Of a DNA stretch of 49,122 nucleotides, positions 8,990 to 18,085 are shown one piece after another (positions within the stretch are counted from its first letter, which is position 1; every line of letters begins with the position of its first letter). The stretch is taken from positions 1 to 49,122 of the forward strand of contig NZ_WUYX01000002.1 in the NCBI RefSeq assembly GCF_009834785.1. The letters run 5' to 3'. Position numbers and translations under genes: made by a program. This DNA comes from Natronorubrum halalkaliphilum. GTDB lineage: Archaea > Halobacteriota > Halobacteria > Halobacteriales > Natrialbaceae. The notes under the pieces are model-generated. The model did no database searches. It was not told the origin of the DNA and saw only the letters and a program-made list of their open reading frames with translations.

Positions 8990-9022
8990 AGAGTTTTATT
9001 TGATGATAAATAAGTACACCCG
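8990..9022 (+). promoter_or_regulatory. TATA-box promoter of the 9023 gene
   Basis: A strongly AT-rich block (AGTTTTATTTGATGATAAAT) lies immediately before the ATG at 9023 in otherwise GC-rich DNA. TTTTATTT about 27 bp before the start fits an archaeal TATA element driving a leaderless transcript. No Shine-Dalgarno sequence is visible. Confidence 0.55.
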
Positions 9023-10201
9023 ATGACCGGTTTATGGACCTATCCATGGAGTTTTTCGGCCGACGGTTTCGATGCGTCCATGGATGCGCTAACGGCGGCT
9101 GGGATTAACCAGCTCAAAGTCGCTGCACACTACCACTCAGTTCGAACGTTCGACCCCAAAGACGACGCCTTCGGATTCTATACGTTTCCCGGCGGCTGTC
9201 TGTTCGACCCGGACGATCAGTGCTTCGAGCACACGACGATTCGACCGCCCCCGAACGAGATTCGTCGTCGATCCGATTCGTTCGGTGATCTCACCAGCGT
9301 AGCCACGGGACACGGTATCGGCGTCGATGCGTGGGTCGTCTGTTATCACGGCACCAGACTGGCGAGCAACTGGCCTGCATATCGGATCGAGGATGCGTAT
9401 GGAACCGCACACGACCACGCGCTGTGTCCGTCACACCCCGAGGTCAGGCGCTACTTCACCGGCCTCGTTCGCAACCTGACGCAGTACGAAATCGACAGTA
9501 TCGACCTCGAGTCGCTTGGCTTTCCGAGCGTCGTCCACGGCCACGGCGACAGCTACGGTCACCACAAAGATCACGTCATTCAGAACCGCACCGAAGAATA
9601 CCTCCTCTCGCAGTGTTTCTGTGACGGCTGTCGGGCGAGAGCGGCGAAGGGAGATATCGTCGATCTCGAGGCTGCCGAAGCCACCGTCAGAACGCTCTGC
9701 GATCGGTACCTGACCGACGTGGGTGACACGCCGCCGCTTTCGCAACTGATCGCAAAAAACCCGGTTCTCGAGGATCTGTTCGCGTTTCGGGAAGCCGTCA
9801 TCGGCGACCAACTCGCCGCGCTTGCCGACGCCAGCGGTGACGTTTCGCTCACCTACTATCTCGCTGACGCCAGCGGCTACACGCCTGATTCGCTCTGGCC
9901 GAGCGGCGTCACCCCCGCGCTGCTCGAGGCGTACGTCGACCGGGTGACCGCCCTCTGTTATACGGCAGAGACGTCGGTGATCGACGAACGACTGACAGCC
10001 GCCGAAGAAACCCTTTCTCACACCGTCGACGCCGGAGCGACGCTCGATCCATCGGTGGTCGACGACCGTGCCCACTGGGACGATCTATACAATCGCATCG
10101 AACGACAGATCGACGGCGACGTCTTCGTGTACAATCACGCGCTGTTGACCGACGGGCAACTCGAGTGGGTCGCGCCCGCGGGAACGACGACGCTGACCTA
10201 G
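9023..10201 (+). CDS. Glycosidase-like protein of unknown specificity
   Basis: A 392-residue soluble protein beginning MTGLWTYPWSF. An AHYHSVR strand near residue 35, DAWVVCYHGTRL, LCPSHPEVRRYF and a DSIDLESLGFP strand end near 155-165 fit a TIM-barrel glycoside-hydrolase-like fold; the Asp/Glu of IDLESLG is a candidate active-site residue. A QCFCDGCRARAA segment (about 196-207) repeats the CxCxxC idea of the protein encoded at 6023. No signal peptide, so it should act on imported material. Distinct from NagZ (GH3) and NamZ nearby. Function unknown, and I assign it to no numbered GH family. Confidence 0.6.
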   Translation: MTGLWTYPWSFSADGFDASMDALTAAGINQLKVAAHYHSVRTFDPKDDAFGFYTFPGGCLFDPDDQCFEHTTIRPPPNEIRRRSDSFGDLTSVATGHGIGVDAWVVCYHGTRLASNWPAYRIEDAYGTAHDHALCPSHPEVRRYFTGLVRNLTQYEIDSIDLESLGFPSVVHGHGDSYGHHKDHVIQNRTEEYLLSQCFCDGCRARAAKGDIVDLEAAEATVRTLCDRYLTDVGDTPPLSQLIAKNPVLEDLFAFREAVIGDQLAALADASGDVSLTYYLADASGYTPDSLWPSGVTPALLEAYVDRVTALCYTAETSVIDERLTAAEETLSHTVDAGATLDPSVVDDRAHWDDLYNRIERQIDGDVFVYNHALLTDGQLEWVAPAGTTTLT

Positions 10202-10285
10202 GTCGGAAACCGTTCGTCTCGGACAGCACTATCGTGTGGGGCGGAGCAGGAAGGTTTTAATGCGATCCGGTGGAGTTGTCACAGC

Positions 10286-11284
10286 ATGCCAATCGAGTGG
10301 CACTACAACGTTGGAGGGTGCTTTCGCGCTCCCGGAGAGGATCTGGCGCTGGCCGAGGACGCTGCAGCCGCCGGTTTCGAGGGAATCTGGATCGGCGATC
10401 ATTTCGTTCCGTGGCTTGACAATCGGCCCTATACTCACCATATACTGCCCTGGCTCGGGTCGGTTGCCGAACGCGTTCCCGACGCGACCATCGGCACCTG
10501 CGTGAGTTGTCCGACGATTCGGTACCGGCCGCCGGTCCTCGCACAGGCGCTCGCCACCATCGATAACGCGTATCCCGGCCGCCTCGAGTTCGGCGTCGGA
10601 ACCGGCGAAGCGCTCAACGAGGCCCGGTTTTACGATGGCGACTGGCCCGACTGGGGGACGCTCGCCGGGATGCTCATCGAATCGATCGACGTGATGGAAA
10701 CCCTCTGGGAAAGCGACGAGTACGTGGATCACGACGGGAAATACTACCAGTACGACGAAATGAAGCTGTACACGAAACCTCGGACGCGGATTCCGTTTCA
10801 CTGGGCTGCCTGGGGCCCACAGTCCGCACGGTGTGCCGGGAAATACGCTGGCAACCTGCTTACCGCCGGAGACGCCGAACTGATCAACGAGACGCTGGCA
10901 CCCGCGTTCGAAGCCGGACGAAGCGAGCGCGAGACGGACCGCGAAACCGACGGAACGATTTCGGTGCAGTTGCCGGCCCACGTCGGCGATCCGGGCGATA
11001 TCGTCGACGAACTCCGAGCGAACGGCGAGTACACGCCGCACGACGAACTCGAGACCGCGGATCCGCGAGACATTCAATCGATCGCCAACGATCGATTGGC
11101 GGATGTGTCGGATGCGGAACTCCGCAAAAGCAACAACGTTACCGACGATCCGACCGACCTGATTCCGACGGTCGAGCGCCTCGCGGCGGCAGGTGTCGAT
11201 CGCATCATTCTCGTCTCGAAAGTGGGCGACCCACGGCGGACGATCGACGCCATCGCGAACGAGGTCATGCCGCGCGTCGAGTAG
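10286..11284 (+). CDS. F420-dependent LLM-class oxidoreductase, glucose-6-P dehydrogenase-like
   Basis: A 332-residue luciferase-like monooxygenase-family (LLM) protein. EWHYNVGG at the N-terminus, EGIWIGDHFVPW (about 30-42), IGTCVSCPTIRYRPPVLAQALATID and GVGTGEALNE (about 103-112) match the F420-dependent glucose-6-phosphate dehydrogenase / hydride-transferase branch, which oxidises C1 of sugars or simple alcohols with F420. A TTTTAAT box near 10255, about 30 bp before the ATG, supports this start. It directly precedes namZ-nagZ-anmK on the same strand. C1 oxidation of glucosamine- or muramate-type sugars would make the aldonate a PLP lyase needs; that link is inference. Confidence 0.85.
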   Translation: MPIEWHYNVGGCFRAPGEDLALAEDAAAAGFEGIWIGDHFVPWLDNRPYTHHILPWLGSVAERVPDATIGTCVSCPTIRYRPPVLAQALATIDNAYPGRLEFGVGTGEALNEARFYDGDWPDWGTLAGMLIESIDVMETLWESDEYVDHDGKYYQYDEMKLYTKPRTRIPFHWAAWGPQSARCAGKYAGNLLTAGDAELINETLAPAFEAGRSERETDRETDGTISVQLPAHVGDPGDIVDELRANGEYTPHDELETADPRDIQSIANDRLADVSDAELRKSNNVTDDPTDLIPTVERLAAAGVDRIILVSKVGDPRRTIDAIANEVMPRVE

Positions 11285-11390
11285 GCTTCCGAGCGAAATC
11301 CGGAGCAATCCGTGGGACACGACGTGAAATTACGCCCGAAAATTGTCGCCCACCCACATATTTATAATCTCACCCTCAGTAACCGAGACT

Positions 11391-12560
11391 ATGGTTCGCG
11401 TGGGCATCGAGACGGTAGTAGAGACAGAACTGGCGGCGATCGAAGGCGATCGGATCGGCCTCATCACGAACCCGTCTGGGGTCGATTCCGATCTCAATCC
11501 GACGATCGATAGGCTCTACAATCACGACGAGGTTGAACTGATTCGCCTGTTCGGTCCGGAACACGGGATTCGCGGCAACGAACAGGCCGGCGTCAAAGTG
11601 GCAGACAGCGTCGACGAACGAACGGGACTTCCTGTCACGAGTCTCTACGGAGACAATCGACGACTCCAGCCCGACATGGTCGCCGACCTTGATACGGTCA
11701 TCTACGATATGCAGGACATCGGCTGTCGATTTTACACGCTGATCTACACGCTCGCGTACGCCCTTGAGGGGGTGAGCGAGACCGACACGACGTTCGTCGT
11801 TCTCGACCGACCGAATCCGATCGCCCCCCTCGGCATCGACGGTAATCGCGTCCCGCCGGAACACGAATCCTTCGTCGGCGGCCGCCGCCTCCCCATTACC
11901 CACGGGCTGACGGTCGGGGAACTAGCTCGCTACTTCAACGGCGCGTTCGACCTCGGGGCGGACCTGCACGTGGTCGAACTCGAGGGGTGGACGCGAGACA
12001 CCTGGTACGACGAAATCGAACACGCCTGGGTGCCGCCGTCGCCGAACATGCCGACGCTCGATACGGCAACTATCTACCCCGGTACCTGTCTGTTCGAGGG
12101 GACGACCCTCTCGGAGGGCCGCGGCACGACGAAGCCGTTCGAGTTGATCGGCGCACCCTGGATCGACGCCGAGGAGTGGGCGACCACGTTGAACGATCTC
12201 GCCATCGACGGGGCTGCCTTCCGGCCCGCCTACTTCACGCCGATGTTCTCGAAACACGAGCGCCGCGACGTCGAGGGCGTCCAGATACACGTAAAGGATC
12301 GAAACGAGATTTCGCCGGTCGAAATCGGGATGAAGATGCTGCTGACCGCGTTTCAGTTATACCCCGACTCCGAATGGGTTACGTCGAACGACGACTACTT
12401 CGTCGACAAACTCGCCGGTGGCCCCTCGCTACGAGAAACGGTTGCCGACGTTGAACCGGGTGAAGACCCCGACGAGGTCTACGATCGACTCGATGAAACG
12501 TGGACCGACGACCGAGACGCGTTCGCCGAGACGACCGACAAGTACCTGCTGTACCAATGA
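11391..12560 (+). CDS. namZ: NamZ-type exo-beta-N-acetylmuramidase (DUF1343)
   Basis: 389 residues from the ATG at 11391 (MVRVGIETVV), preferred over an upstream ATG because it aligns with the family start and follows an ATTTATAAT box at about 11359. Diagnostic DUF1343/YbbC segments are all present: RIGLITNPSGV, FGPEHGIRG, VIYDMQDIGCRFYT, LDRPNPI, WVPPSPNMPT, EGTTLSEGRGTTKPFE and VEGVQIHV. Bacterial NamZ removes non-reducing-end MurNAc from peptidoglycan chains; I know no other activity for this family. Its stop overlaps the next start (ATGA), so it is translationally coupled to nagZ, as ybbC is adjacent to ybbD in Bacillus. No signal peptide, so it should act in the cytoplasm on imported fragments. 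Standard full length and apparently intact. Confidence 0.93.
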   Translation: MVRVGIETVVETELAAIEGDRIGLITNPSGVDSDLNPTIDRLYNHDEVELIRLFGPEHGIRGNEQAGVKVADSVDERTGLPVTSLYGDNRRLQPDMVADLDTVIYDMQDIGCRFYTLIYTLAYALEGVSETDTTFVVLDRPNPIAPLGIDGNRVPPEHESFVGGRRLPITHGLTVGELARYFNGAFDLGADLHVVELEGWTRDTWYDEIEHAWVPPSPNMPTLDTATIYPGTCLFEGTTLSEGRGTTKPFELIGAPWIDAEEWATTLNDLAIDGAAFRPAYFTPMFSKHERRDVEGVQIHVKDRNEISPVEIGMKMLLTAFQLYPDSEWVTSNDDYFVDKLAGGPSLRETVADVEPGEDPDEVYDRLDETWTDDRDAFAETTDKYLLYQ

Positions 12561-14137
12561 CCGAGCCACCCCTCAGTACGCTCTCGCTCGAGCAAAAAGT
12601 CGGCCAGTTGTTCCACGTCGGCTTTCCGGAGACGGAACCAACGCCTGCCCTTGAAGAACTCATTTGCGACTACCACGTCGGTGGCGTGATCTACTTTTCG
12701 CGAAACCTCGAGACCCCCGAACAGACCCGATCGCTCTCGAAAGCGCTGCAACAGCGGGCGCTCGACTCGGGTGCGGAGATTCCGCTGTTGCTCTCGGTCG
12801 ATCAGGAGGGTGGGACCGTCAGACGGCTTCCATACGGGACTGACGTCCCGGGACAGATGGCCGTCGGCGCGACGGAGACGCCCGTAAACGCTGCGACCGT
12901 GGCTCGCGTAACCGCGAAACAGCTTCGAGACGTCGGGATCAATTTCAACCTGGCCCCCGTCCTCGACGTGAACAACAACCCCGAGAACCCGGTGATCGGC
13001 GTTCGATCCTACAGCGAGGATGCCGAGACCGTCGCGACCTTCGGCACCCGATATTTCGAGACCCTCCAGTCAGAATCGGTCGTCGCCTGTGGGAAACACT
13101 TCCCGGGTCACGGCGATACTGCGACCGACTCACACGCCGAACTCCCCGTCGTCGACGCACACGGAGACCGTCTAGAGGAGGTTGAACTCCGACCGTTCGC
13201 TCGAGCGATCGAGGCGGGAATCGACGCGATCATGACCGCACACGTTGCGTTTCCGGCAATCACCGGGTCCGAGACGAAGCCGGCGACGCTCTCTCCTGCA
13301 GTGCTGACTGACCTCCTGCGCGACGAACTCGGGTTCACCGGCGTTCTCACCACCGACTGTATGGAGATGAACGCCATCGCAGAGACCGTCGGGACGGCCC
13401 GTGGGGCAGTCGAAGCTATCGCCGCGGGGGCCGACGTAGTGTTAGTCTCACACTCGCCGGACAAACAACGACGCGCCATCGAACGCGTCATCGACGCCGT
13501 CGAACGCGGCGAGATCGCAGAGACGCGAATCGACGAGTCGGTCCGTCGTATCCTCACATTGAAATCGAATCGCGACCTGCAACCGGCACCCCTCACGGAA
13601 TCGGGCAGCGAAACGGTGATCACCGGCGACGACCGGGTCGCACTCCGAACCATCTCGCGGGACGCGGTGACGCTGCTTCGAGGGAATCTCGATACCCGAC
13701 CGATTGACCCGAACGACCAACTCCACCTCATTGCACCCGCTCAGACGAGCGGCTCGCCGGCCGCCGAATCCCAGTCCGCCGGAAGCGTCCTCGAATCGCT
13801 CTTCGAGAAACGAGACGTCGATACGCGACTGATCGAGATCGGGTCAGAAACCGATCTTAAGACGGCGGTTCCGACCGCCGCACAGGTGCTTTGCTGTACG
13901 GCCGATGTCGCTCGGAACCCGGAACAGGCCACGGCGGTCGAAGCCCTCCGCGCTGCCGGACACTCGCCCGTGGTCGCCGCGCTGACGACCCCCTACGACT
14001 GTCTCGAGTTGTCACAGGTCGAACCCGTTCTCACGACGTACGATCCAACGCTGGGGAACCTGACGGCGCTCGTCGACGTTCTCCTCGGCGAGCAGGACCC
14101 ACGAGGAACCCCGCCGACGAGCCTGCGTTCCGACTGA
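12557..14137 (+). CDS. nagZ: NagZ-type GH3 beta-N-acetylglucosaminidase
   Basis: 526 residues from ATG 12557, overlapping namZ by ATGA; a longer upstream reading is a shadow. The GH3 N-domain runs to about residue 345. VDQEGGTVRRLP (81-92), KHFPGHGDTATDSH (180-193, carrying the NagZ-type Asp/His acid-base loop) and the nucleophile Asp267 in TTDCMEMNAIAE place it with NagZ rather than beta-glucosidases. A C-terminal alpha/beta sandwich (about 360-526) makes it a two-domain form like Bacillus NagZ (YbbD), longer than the ~340-residue E. coli enzyme. It removes GlcNAc from GlcNAc-(anhydro)MurNAc and chitooligosaccharides. No signal peptide. With NamZ it would reduce murein disaccharides to free GlcNAc and MurNAc. 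Confidence 0.93.
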   Translation: MTEPPLSTLSLEQKVGQLFHVGFPETEPTPALEELICDYHVGGVIYFSRNLETPEQTRSLSKALQQRALDSGAEIPLLLSVDQEGGTVRRLPYGTDVPGQMAVGATETPVNAATVARVTAKQLRDVGINFNLAPVLDVNNNPENPVIGVRSYSEDAETVATFGTRYFETLQSESVVACGKHFPGHGDTATDSHAELPVVDAHGDRLEEVELRPFARAIEAGIDAIMTAHVAFPAITGSETKPATLSPAVLTDLLRDELGFTGVLTTDCMEMNAIAETVGTARGAVEAIAAGADVVLVSHSPDKQRRAIERVIDAVERGEIAETRIDESVRRILTLKSNRDLQPAPLTESGSETVITGDDRVALRTISRDAVTLLRGNLDTRPIDPNDQLHLIAPAQTSGSPAAESQSAGSVLESLFEKRDVDTRLIEIGSETDLKTAVPTAAQVLCCTADVARNPEQATAVEALRAAGHSPVVAALTTPYDCLELSQVEPVLTTYDPTLGNLTALVDVLLGEQDPRGTPPTSLRSD

Positions 14138-14185
14138 CGGCCGCGCGGCAGTACTGTTTTATTCCTGCTATCCGTCCTCTCGGAC

Positions 14186-15364
14186 GTGCCATCCTATCGG
14201 ACTATCGGGCTCATGTCCGGCACCTCGCTCGACGGCGTCGATGCTGCTTGCTGTCGAATCGAGATGCCGGCCACCGACGAACCGCTGACGGAGACGACGA
14301 TCGAACTCGAGGCGTCGATCACCGACGAGTATGATGCCGAGTTTCGACGGTTTATCGAGGGCTTGTGTACTGATACGGCGACGATCGACGATCTCGCTTA
14401 CGCCGATATCGCCGTCGGAAAGCGGTTCGCTCGAGCGGTCAATCGACTGTGTTCGACGGCAGGTATCGACCCGAAACGCGTCGACCTGCTCGGGAGTCAC
14501 GGCCAGACCGTCTGGCACGCGCCACAGCAGCGGGACCTGCCGGGCGACCTCGGAAAAACCAATACGACGCTACAGATCGGCGACGAGAGCGTACTCGCCG
14601 CCGAAACCGGGATCGACGCCGTCGGCGACTTCCGGCGGGCGGACATCGCCGCTGGCGGGCACGGTGCACCGCTGTCGCCGCTGCTAGACTGGCTGCAGTT
14701 CGCCGACGGCGGTGAACACCGCATCGTACAGAATATCGGCGGTATCGGGAACTGTACGCTGTTACCGCGTGGACCGACCCGAGCGGACGTCACGGCGTTC
14801 GACACCGGACCGGGAAACATGGTTATCGACGCCGTCGTCCAAGCCGTAACCGACGGCGAGCAGCGCTACGACGACGGCGGCCGTCTCGCAGCGACCGGGA
14901 CCGTCGACGAAGCATTCCTCGAGACGCTGCTCGATGATGCGTATTTCGAGATGGAACCCCCGAAGTCGACCGGGCGGGAACGCTACGGCGGTTCGTACGT
15001 CGAAACGCTGCTCGCCGAGGCGAGAAATCGGGGGCTCGAGGCGGCGGATCTGGTTGCGACGGCGACCGCGCTGACGAGTGCTTCGATCGCCGACGCCTAC
15101 AACAGGTACGTCCCGTTCGAACCGGACCGTGTGATCGTTTCGGGCGGCGGTGCGTGGAACGACACGTTGCTGTCGCAACTCGAGGCGCGACTGTCGTGTC
15201 CGGTCGAGACGAGCGGCGACCGCGGGATCGATCCGGATTTCCGCGAAGCGGCGCTGTTCGGGCTGCTCGGTGCGTTATTCCGAGAGGAACGTCCAGGGTC
15301 GCTTCCGTCCGTAACGGGCGCAGATCGGGCGGCGATCCTCGGAACCCGTGCAAAGCGGCCGTAG
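14186..15364 (+). CDS. anmK: Anhydro-N-acetylmuramic acid kinase
   Basis: 392 residues with a GTG start at 14186. A GTTTTATTCC box about 30 bp upstream implies a leaderless message starting at this GTG. The ATP-loop hallmark IGLMSGTSLDGVDA is at residues 7-20, with LGSHGQTVWHAP near 100, QNIGGIGNCTLLP near 180, FDTGPGNMVIDA near 205 and IVSGGGAWND near 318, all AnmK features of the hexokinase/Hsp70-actin fold. The enzyme opens and phosphorylates 1,6-anhydro-MurNAc to MurNAc-6-P, and the family is otherwise tied to murein recycling. The next expected enzyme, MurQ etherase, is not in the window. Confidence 0.93.
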   Translation: MPSYRTIGLMSGTSLDGVDAACCRIEMPATDEPLTETTIELEASITDEYDAEFRRFIEGLCTDTATIDDLAYADIAVGKRFARAVNRLCSTAGIDPKRVDLLGSHGQTVWHAPQQRDLPGDLGKTNTTLQIGDESVLAAETGIDAVGDFRRADIAAGGHGAPLSPLLDWLQFADGGEHRIVQNIGGIGNCTLLPRGPTRADVTAFDTGPGNMVIDAVVQAVTDGEQRYDDGGRLAATGTVDEAFLETLLDDAYFEMEPPKSTGRERYGGSYVETLLAEARNRGLEAADLVATATALTSASIADAYNRYVPFEPDRVIVSGGGAWNDTLLSQLEARLSCPVETSGDRGIDPDFREAALFGLLGALFREERPGSLPSVTGADRAAILGTRAKRP

Positions 15365-15488
15365 CCGGAGGGTTGTGGTGCAGAGACCCCGGCTTGACCG
15401 GCAACGGCGTGTTTCCGTGGTGCAGGATGTCGGTTGGAATTAGGTTGGCGTTGCGATGCGAAACGGCGTCGTCGAAAGGGACCGAGGG

Positions 15489-17087
15489 TCAGGCCGTCCC
15501 CTGTAACGTGAACTCGAGGTCCGCGACGGCTCCCGCGTCGACTGTCACGTGTTTGACCCGACGTCCGCGCGTTTCACTCGCCGGCAGTTCGACGCGGTAC
15601 CGACCCGGACTGAGATCGACGACGCCGAACCAGCCGTTGCCGGTGGTGGTCGTCGTCGCCACGGTCTCGTTGCGCTGTTTGACCGTTACCTCGAGACCGG
15701 TGACAGGGTCGCCGTCGCGGACGGAAACGGTGCCACCGACGTGGCCCGTCTCCGGACGTGTTTTCCACGTTCGTTCGGGAACGCTCGCAGACTCGGCAAA
15801 TACCGGCGCCTCGCCGTCCGGGCTGTCGGCCGTGACGGCGTCTGCGAGTGCGTCTCTGGATTCGTCCGCACCTCGTTCGCCCTCGAACGTCTTGAGATCC
15901 GGTGTCGCATAGGAGTACCCCACCCAGCCGACGGTGCGGTTACCCGCATCGGTCTCTGCGAGCGCGGCCCGAATTTGATCGACCGTATCCGAGACGTCGT
16001 TGAGATAGATCGCCGAGCCGACGACGGCGTGACGGTCGTACTGGTGGTCCGCGATGAATTCGTTCCACTGGCGATACATATCCGCCTGGTCGTCGTCCCA
16101 GTCGCGCTTGTAATTCATCGGGACGTTCAGGTCGATGATGCCTTCTTCCATCCACGCACGCCAGTCCTGGAGTACCTCCGCATACGTCCGAGAGGACTCC
16201 CAGCCACCCTGTTGTTCGGGCCCGAAGCCGTACGTGATGGTGTTCGCGCTGAGACAGATCTCGGGATCCAACTCGGCTGTCTCGAGGTAGATCCGACGAA
16301 CCAGATTCGTTACCTGGTCGCGACGCCACTGTGACCACTCCTCGTCGTCCGCGTCGGGGACATCGTCTCGTCCGGTTTCGTTCTGGAACCGTTCGAGTGC
16401 GGTTTCGTTGTATCCCCACGACGACGACCCGATCTCGAGGTTGTGATCCGGGTAGCGGACGTAATCGAGGTTGACGCCATCGATGTCGTAGTTATCGACG
16501 AGGCTACAGGCCGAGTCGACGAGATAGTCAGCGACGCCCGGATGGCCCGGATCGAAGAAGTAGTTGTCAGCGAAGTGTTCCTCACCGTCCTCGCGGATGC
16601 TGTGCCACGGATCCTCGGTTCCAGGCCCGTGCGTATTGAACGGATGGTCGTCCGCCTCGGGCGGCTCAGCCTGATTCCACATCGTATTGACGTTCATCCA
16701 GGCGTGGACCTCGAGGTCAGCCTCGTGGGCAGTCGCCACGAGCGACTCGAGCGGATCGAAATCGTCGGCAATCGGTGCGTCCGTCCGCGGCGGAAGTGCG
16801 TCGTTACAGAAACAGTCTCCGCGTCGGACGACCTGGGCGATGATCGCGTTGTGGTTCGATTCGGCGGCCGCCGCGACGAGATCGGCGACCTCGTCTTCGT
16901 TGTAGATGCCCTCGTTGAAACCGTCCACCCAAAACGCTCTCAATTCCTCCATCGTCGTTTCAGTCGTGTCGTCGCTATCGTTCGCCAGTGCGGTCCCGGT
17001 TGCGCCGAGACCGACGAGCGTTGCCGCGCTGCCGGTTGCTTTGAGAACTGTTCGTCGTCGTGTGTTCGACAGTCGTTGTCCTGTCAT
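15489..17087 (-). CDS. Tat-exported GHL10-family (DigH-like) glycoside hydrolase
   Basis: A 532-residue exported protein. It has a twin-arginine-type signal (NTRRRTVLKATG, then a hydrophobic stretch to about residue 35). The GHL10 barrel covers about 45-390: ELRAFWVDGFNEGIYNEDEV, NAIIAQVVRRGDCFCN, EVHAWMNVNTMW, DGVNLDYVRYP (strand end with Asp/Glu candidates), DWRAWMEEGIIDLNVPMNYK and VGWVGYSYA. A C-terminal carboxypeptidase-regulatory-like beta-sandwich (about 450-530: GGTVSVRDGDPVTGLEVTV) may anchor it or bind substrate. The family includes bacterial DigH (YddW), which cleaves denuded peptidoglycan glycan strands. Being the only exported hydrolase of the locus, it may make the first cut outside the cell. 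An AT-rich TATA-like block at 17240-17252 may be its promoter. Confidence 0.87.
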   Translation of the reverse strand: MTGQRLSNTRRRTVLKATGSAATLVGLGATGTALANDSDDTTETTMEELRAFWVDGFNEGIYNEDEVADLVAAAAESNHNAIIAQVVRRGDCFCNDALPPRTDAPIADDFDPLESLVATAHEADLEVHAWMNVNTMWNQAEPPEADDHPFNTHGPGTEDPWHSIREDGEEHFADNYFFDPGHPGVADYLVDSACSLVDNYDIDGVNLDYVRYPDHNLEIGSSSWGYNETALERFQNETGRDDVPDADDEEWSQWRRDQVTNLVRRIYLETAELDPEICLSANTITYGFGPEQQGGWESSRTYAEVLQDWRAWMEEGIIDLNVPMNYKRDWDDDQADMYRQWNEFIADHQYDRHAVVGSAIYLNDVSDTVDQIRAALAETDAGNRTVGWVGYSYATPDLKTFEGERGADESRDALADAVTADSPDGEAPVFAESASVPERTWKTRPETGHVGGTVSVRDGDPVTGLEVTVKQRNETVATTTTTGNGWFGVVDLSPGRYRVELPASETRGRRVKHVTVDAGAVADLEFTLQGTA

Positions 17088-17314
17088 TGGTCGTATCTTG
17101 CTCCGCGTTGTCTTCGATTGGTTACTCGATTCGATTGCCCGTTGTTTCGTGGCGACTGGCTACACAGAGACAGTTGCGTCGCTCACTGGCCGTCTACGTT
17201 CCGTTCTACTCACCTCGTATCTATTCCAATTACCGTTCTATAATATAACTATTCCTCCTAAAGTGAAAGTGGAAAAAGTCGATATCAACTCCAGAAAAGC
17301 GACCGAAAGCCGCA

Positions 17315-17980
17315 CTATAGACGGTCGATCACCGACGGTAACGCGGTCAGCGACTGAATTGTCGCATCCGGGCTCGGTGCAGTCGGCTGGGACTGAGTTC
17401 TGTCGAGATACACCGCTTCGAGTCCCGCTCGCCTGGCAGCCTCGATATCGGTTGCACGGTCGCCGACGTAGAGCCCCCCATCACACTCGAGGTCCGTCAT
17501 CGCCTGTTCGATGTAGTACGGATCAGGTTTCCGCCGTTCGAACCCATCCCACGTCGGTTCGCGACCGTAGGCCGTGTCGACCAGAGACTCGAGGCCGAAA
17601 TGGTCGAGCATGAACTCGATCGTGGCGTGTTGATTGTTGCTGACGAACGCAATCGGATGCGACCCAGCCAGCTTCGAGAGGGCACGAACGTCGTCGAACA
17701 GAACGCGCTCTCCTGCTCGACAGAGCGCTTGCTGGGCAGCTGAAACCGCCTGTTCGCGAACAGGCCAGAGCGTCGGGAGATCGAGACCGTACGTTCGACA
17801 GATCGACCGCATCCGCTCGGGGGAGACGTCACCGACGAACGATTGCCGTTCCTCGGCGGTGAGGCTGACATCGAACTCGGCGAACGCCTCGTCAATCGCT
17901 TTCGTGTAGACGGTCGGACCGGCGCGGTGATGCCGAACGATAACGCCATCGACGTCGAACAGGAGCGGACAGTCATCCAT
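17315..17980 (-). CDS. HAD-superfamily (subfamily IA) phosphatase
   Basis: 221 residues from ATG 17980 (MDDCPLLFDVDGVIV). HAD motif I is FDVDGV with a cap inserted after it, motif II is FVSNN near 120, the motif III lysine is in RRKPDPYY, and motif IV is YVGDRATDIEAA. Such proteins dephosphorylate small phosphates, including sugar phosphates; phosphoglycolate phosphatase and Pseudomonas MupP (MurNAc-6-P phosphatase) are relatives. In this locus a sugar-phosphate such as MurNAc-6-P or an overflow intermediate is plausible, but HAD specificity cannot be read from motifs. Same strand as the GHL10 hydrolase, with a 227-bp gap. Confidence 0.82.
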   Translation of the reverse strand: MDDCPLLFDVDGVIVRHHRAGPTVYTKAIDEAFAEFDVSLTAEERQSFVGDVSPERMRSICRTYGLDLPTLWPVREQAVSAAQQALCRAGERVLFDDVRALSKLAGSHPIAFVSNNQHATIEFMLDHFGLESLVDTAYGREPTWDGFERRKPDPYYIEQAMTDLECDGGLYVGDRATDIEAARRAGLEAVYLDRTQSQPTAPSPDATIQSLTALPSVIDRL

Positions 17981-18085
17981 CGGAATCGCCCCGGTGTCGC
18001 GTTCTGTCGGCAACCTCATTGGAATCAGCTGTCATAGCGTATGCGGTGAACGGCGGGCGAATAAACCTATCGACCAGCGACGGAG

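Noticed and set aside
17315-17980. Naming the HAD phosphatase MupP
   Set aside because: HAD motifs do not define substrate and the MurU/AmgK partners of the MupP pathway are absent from the window.
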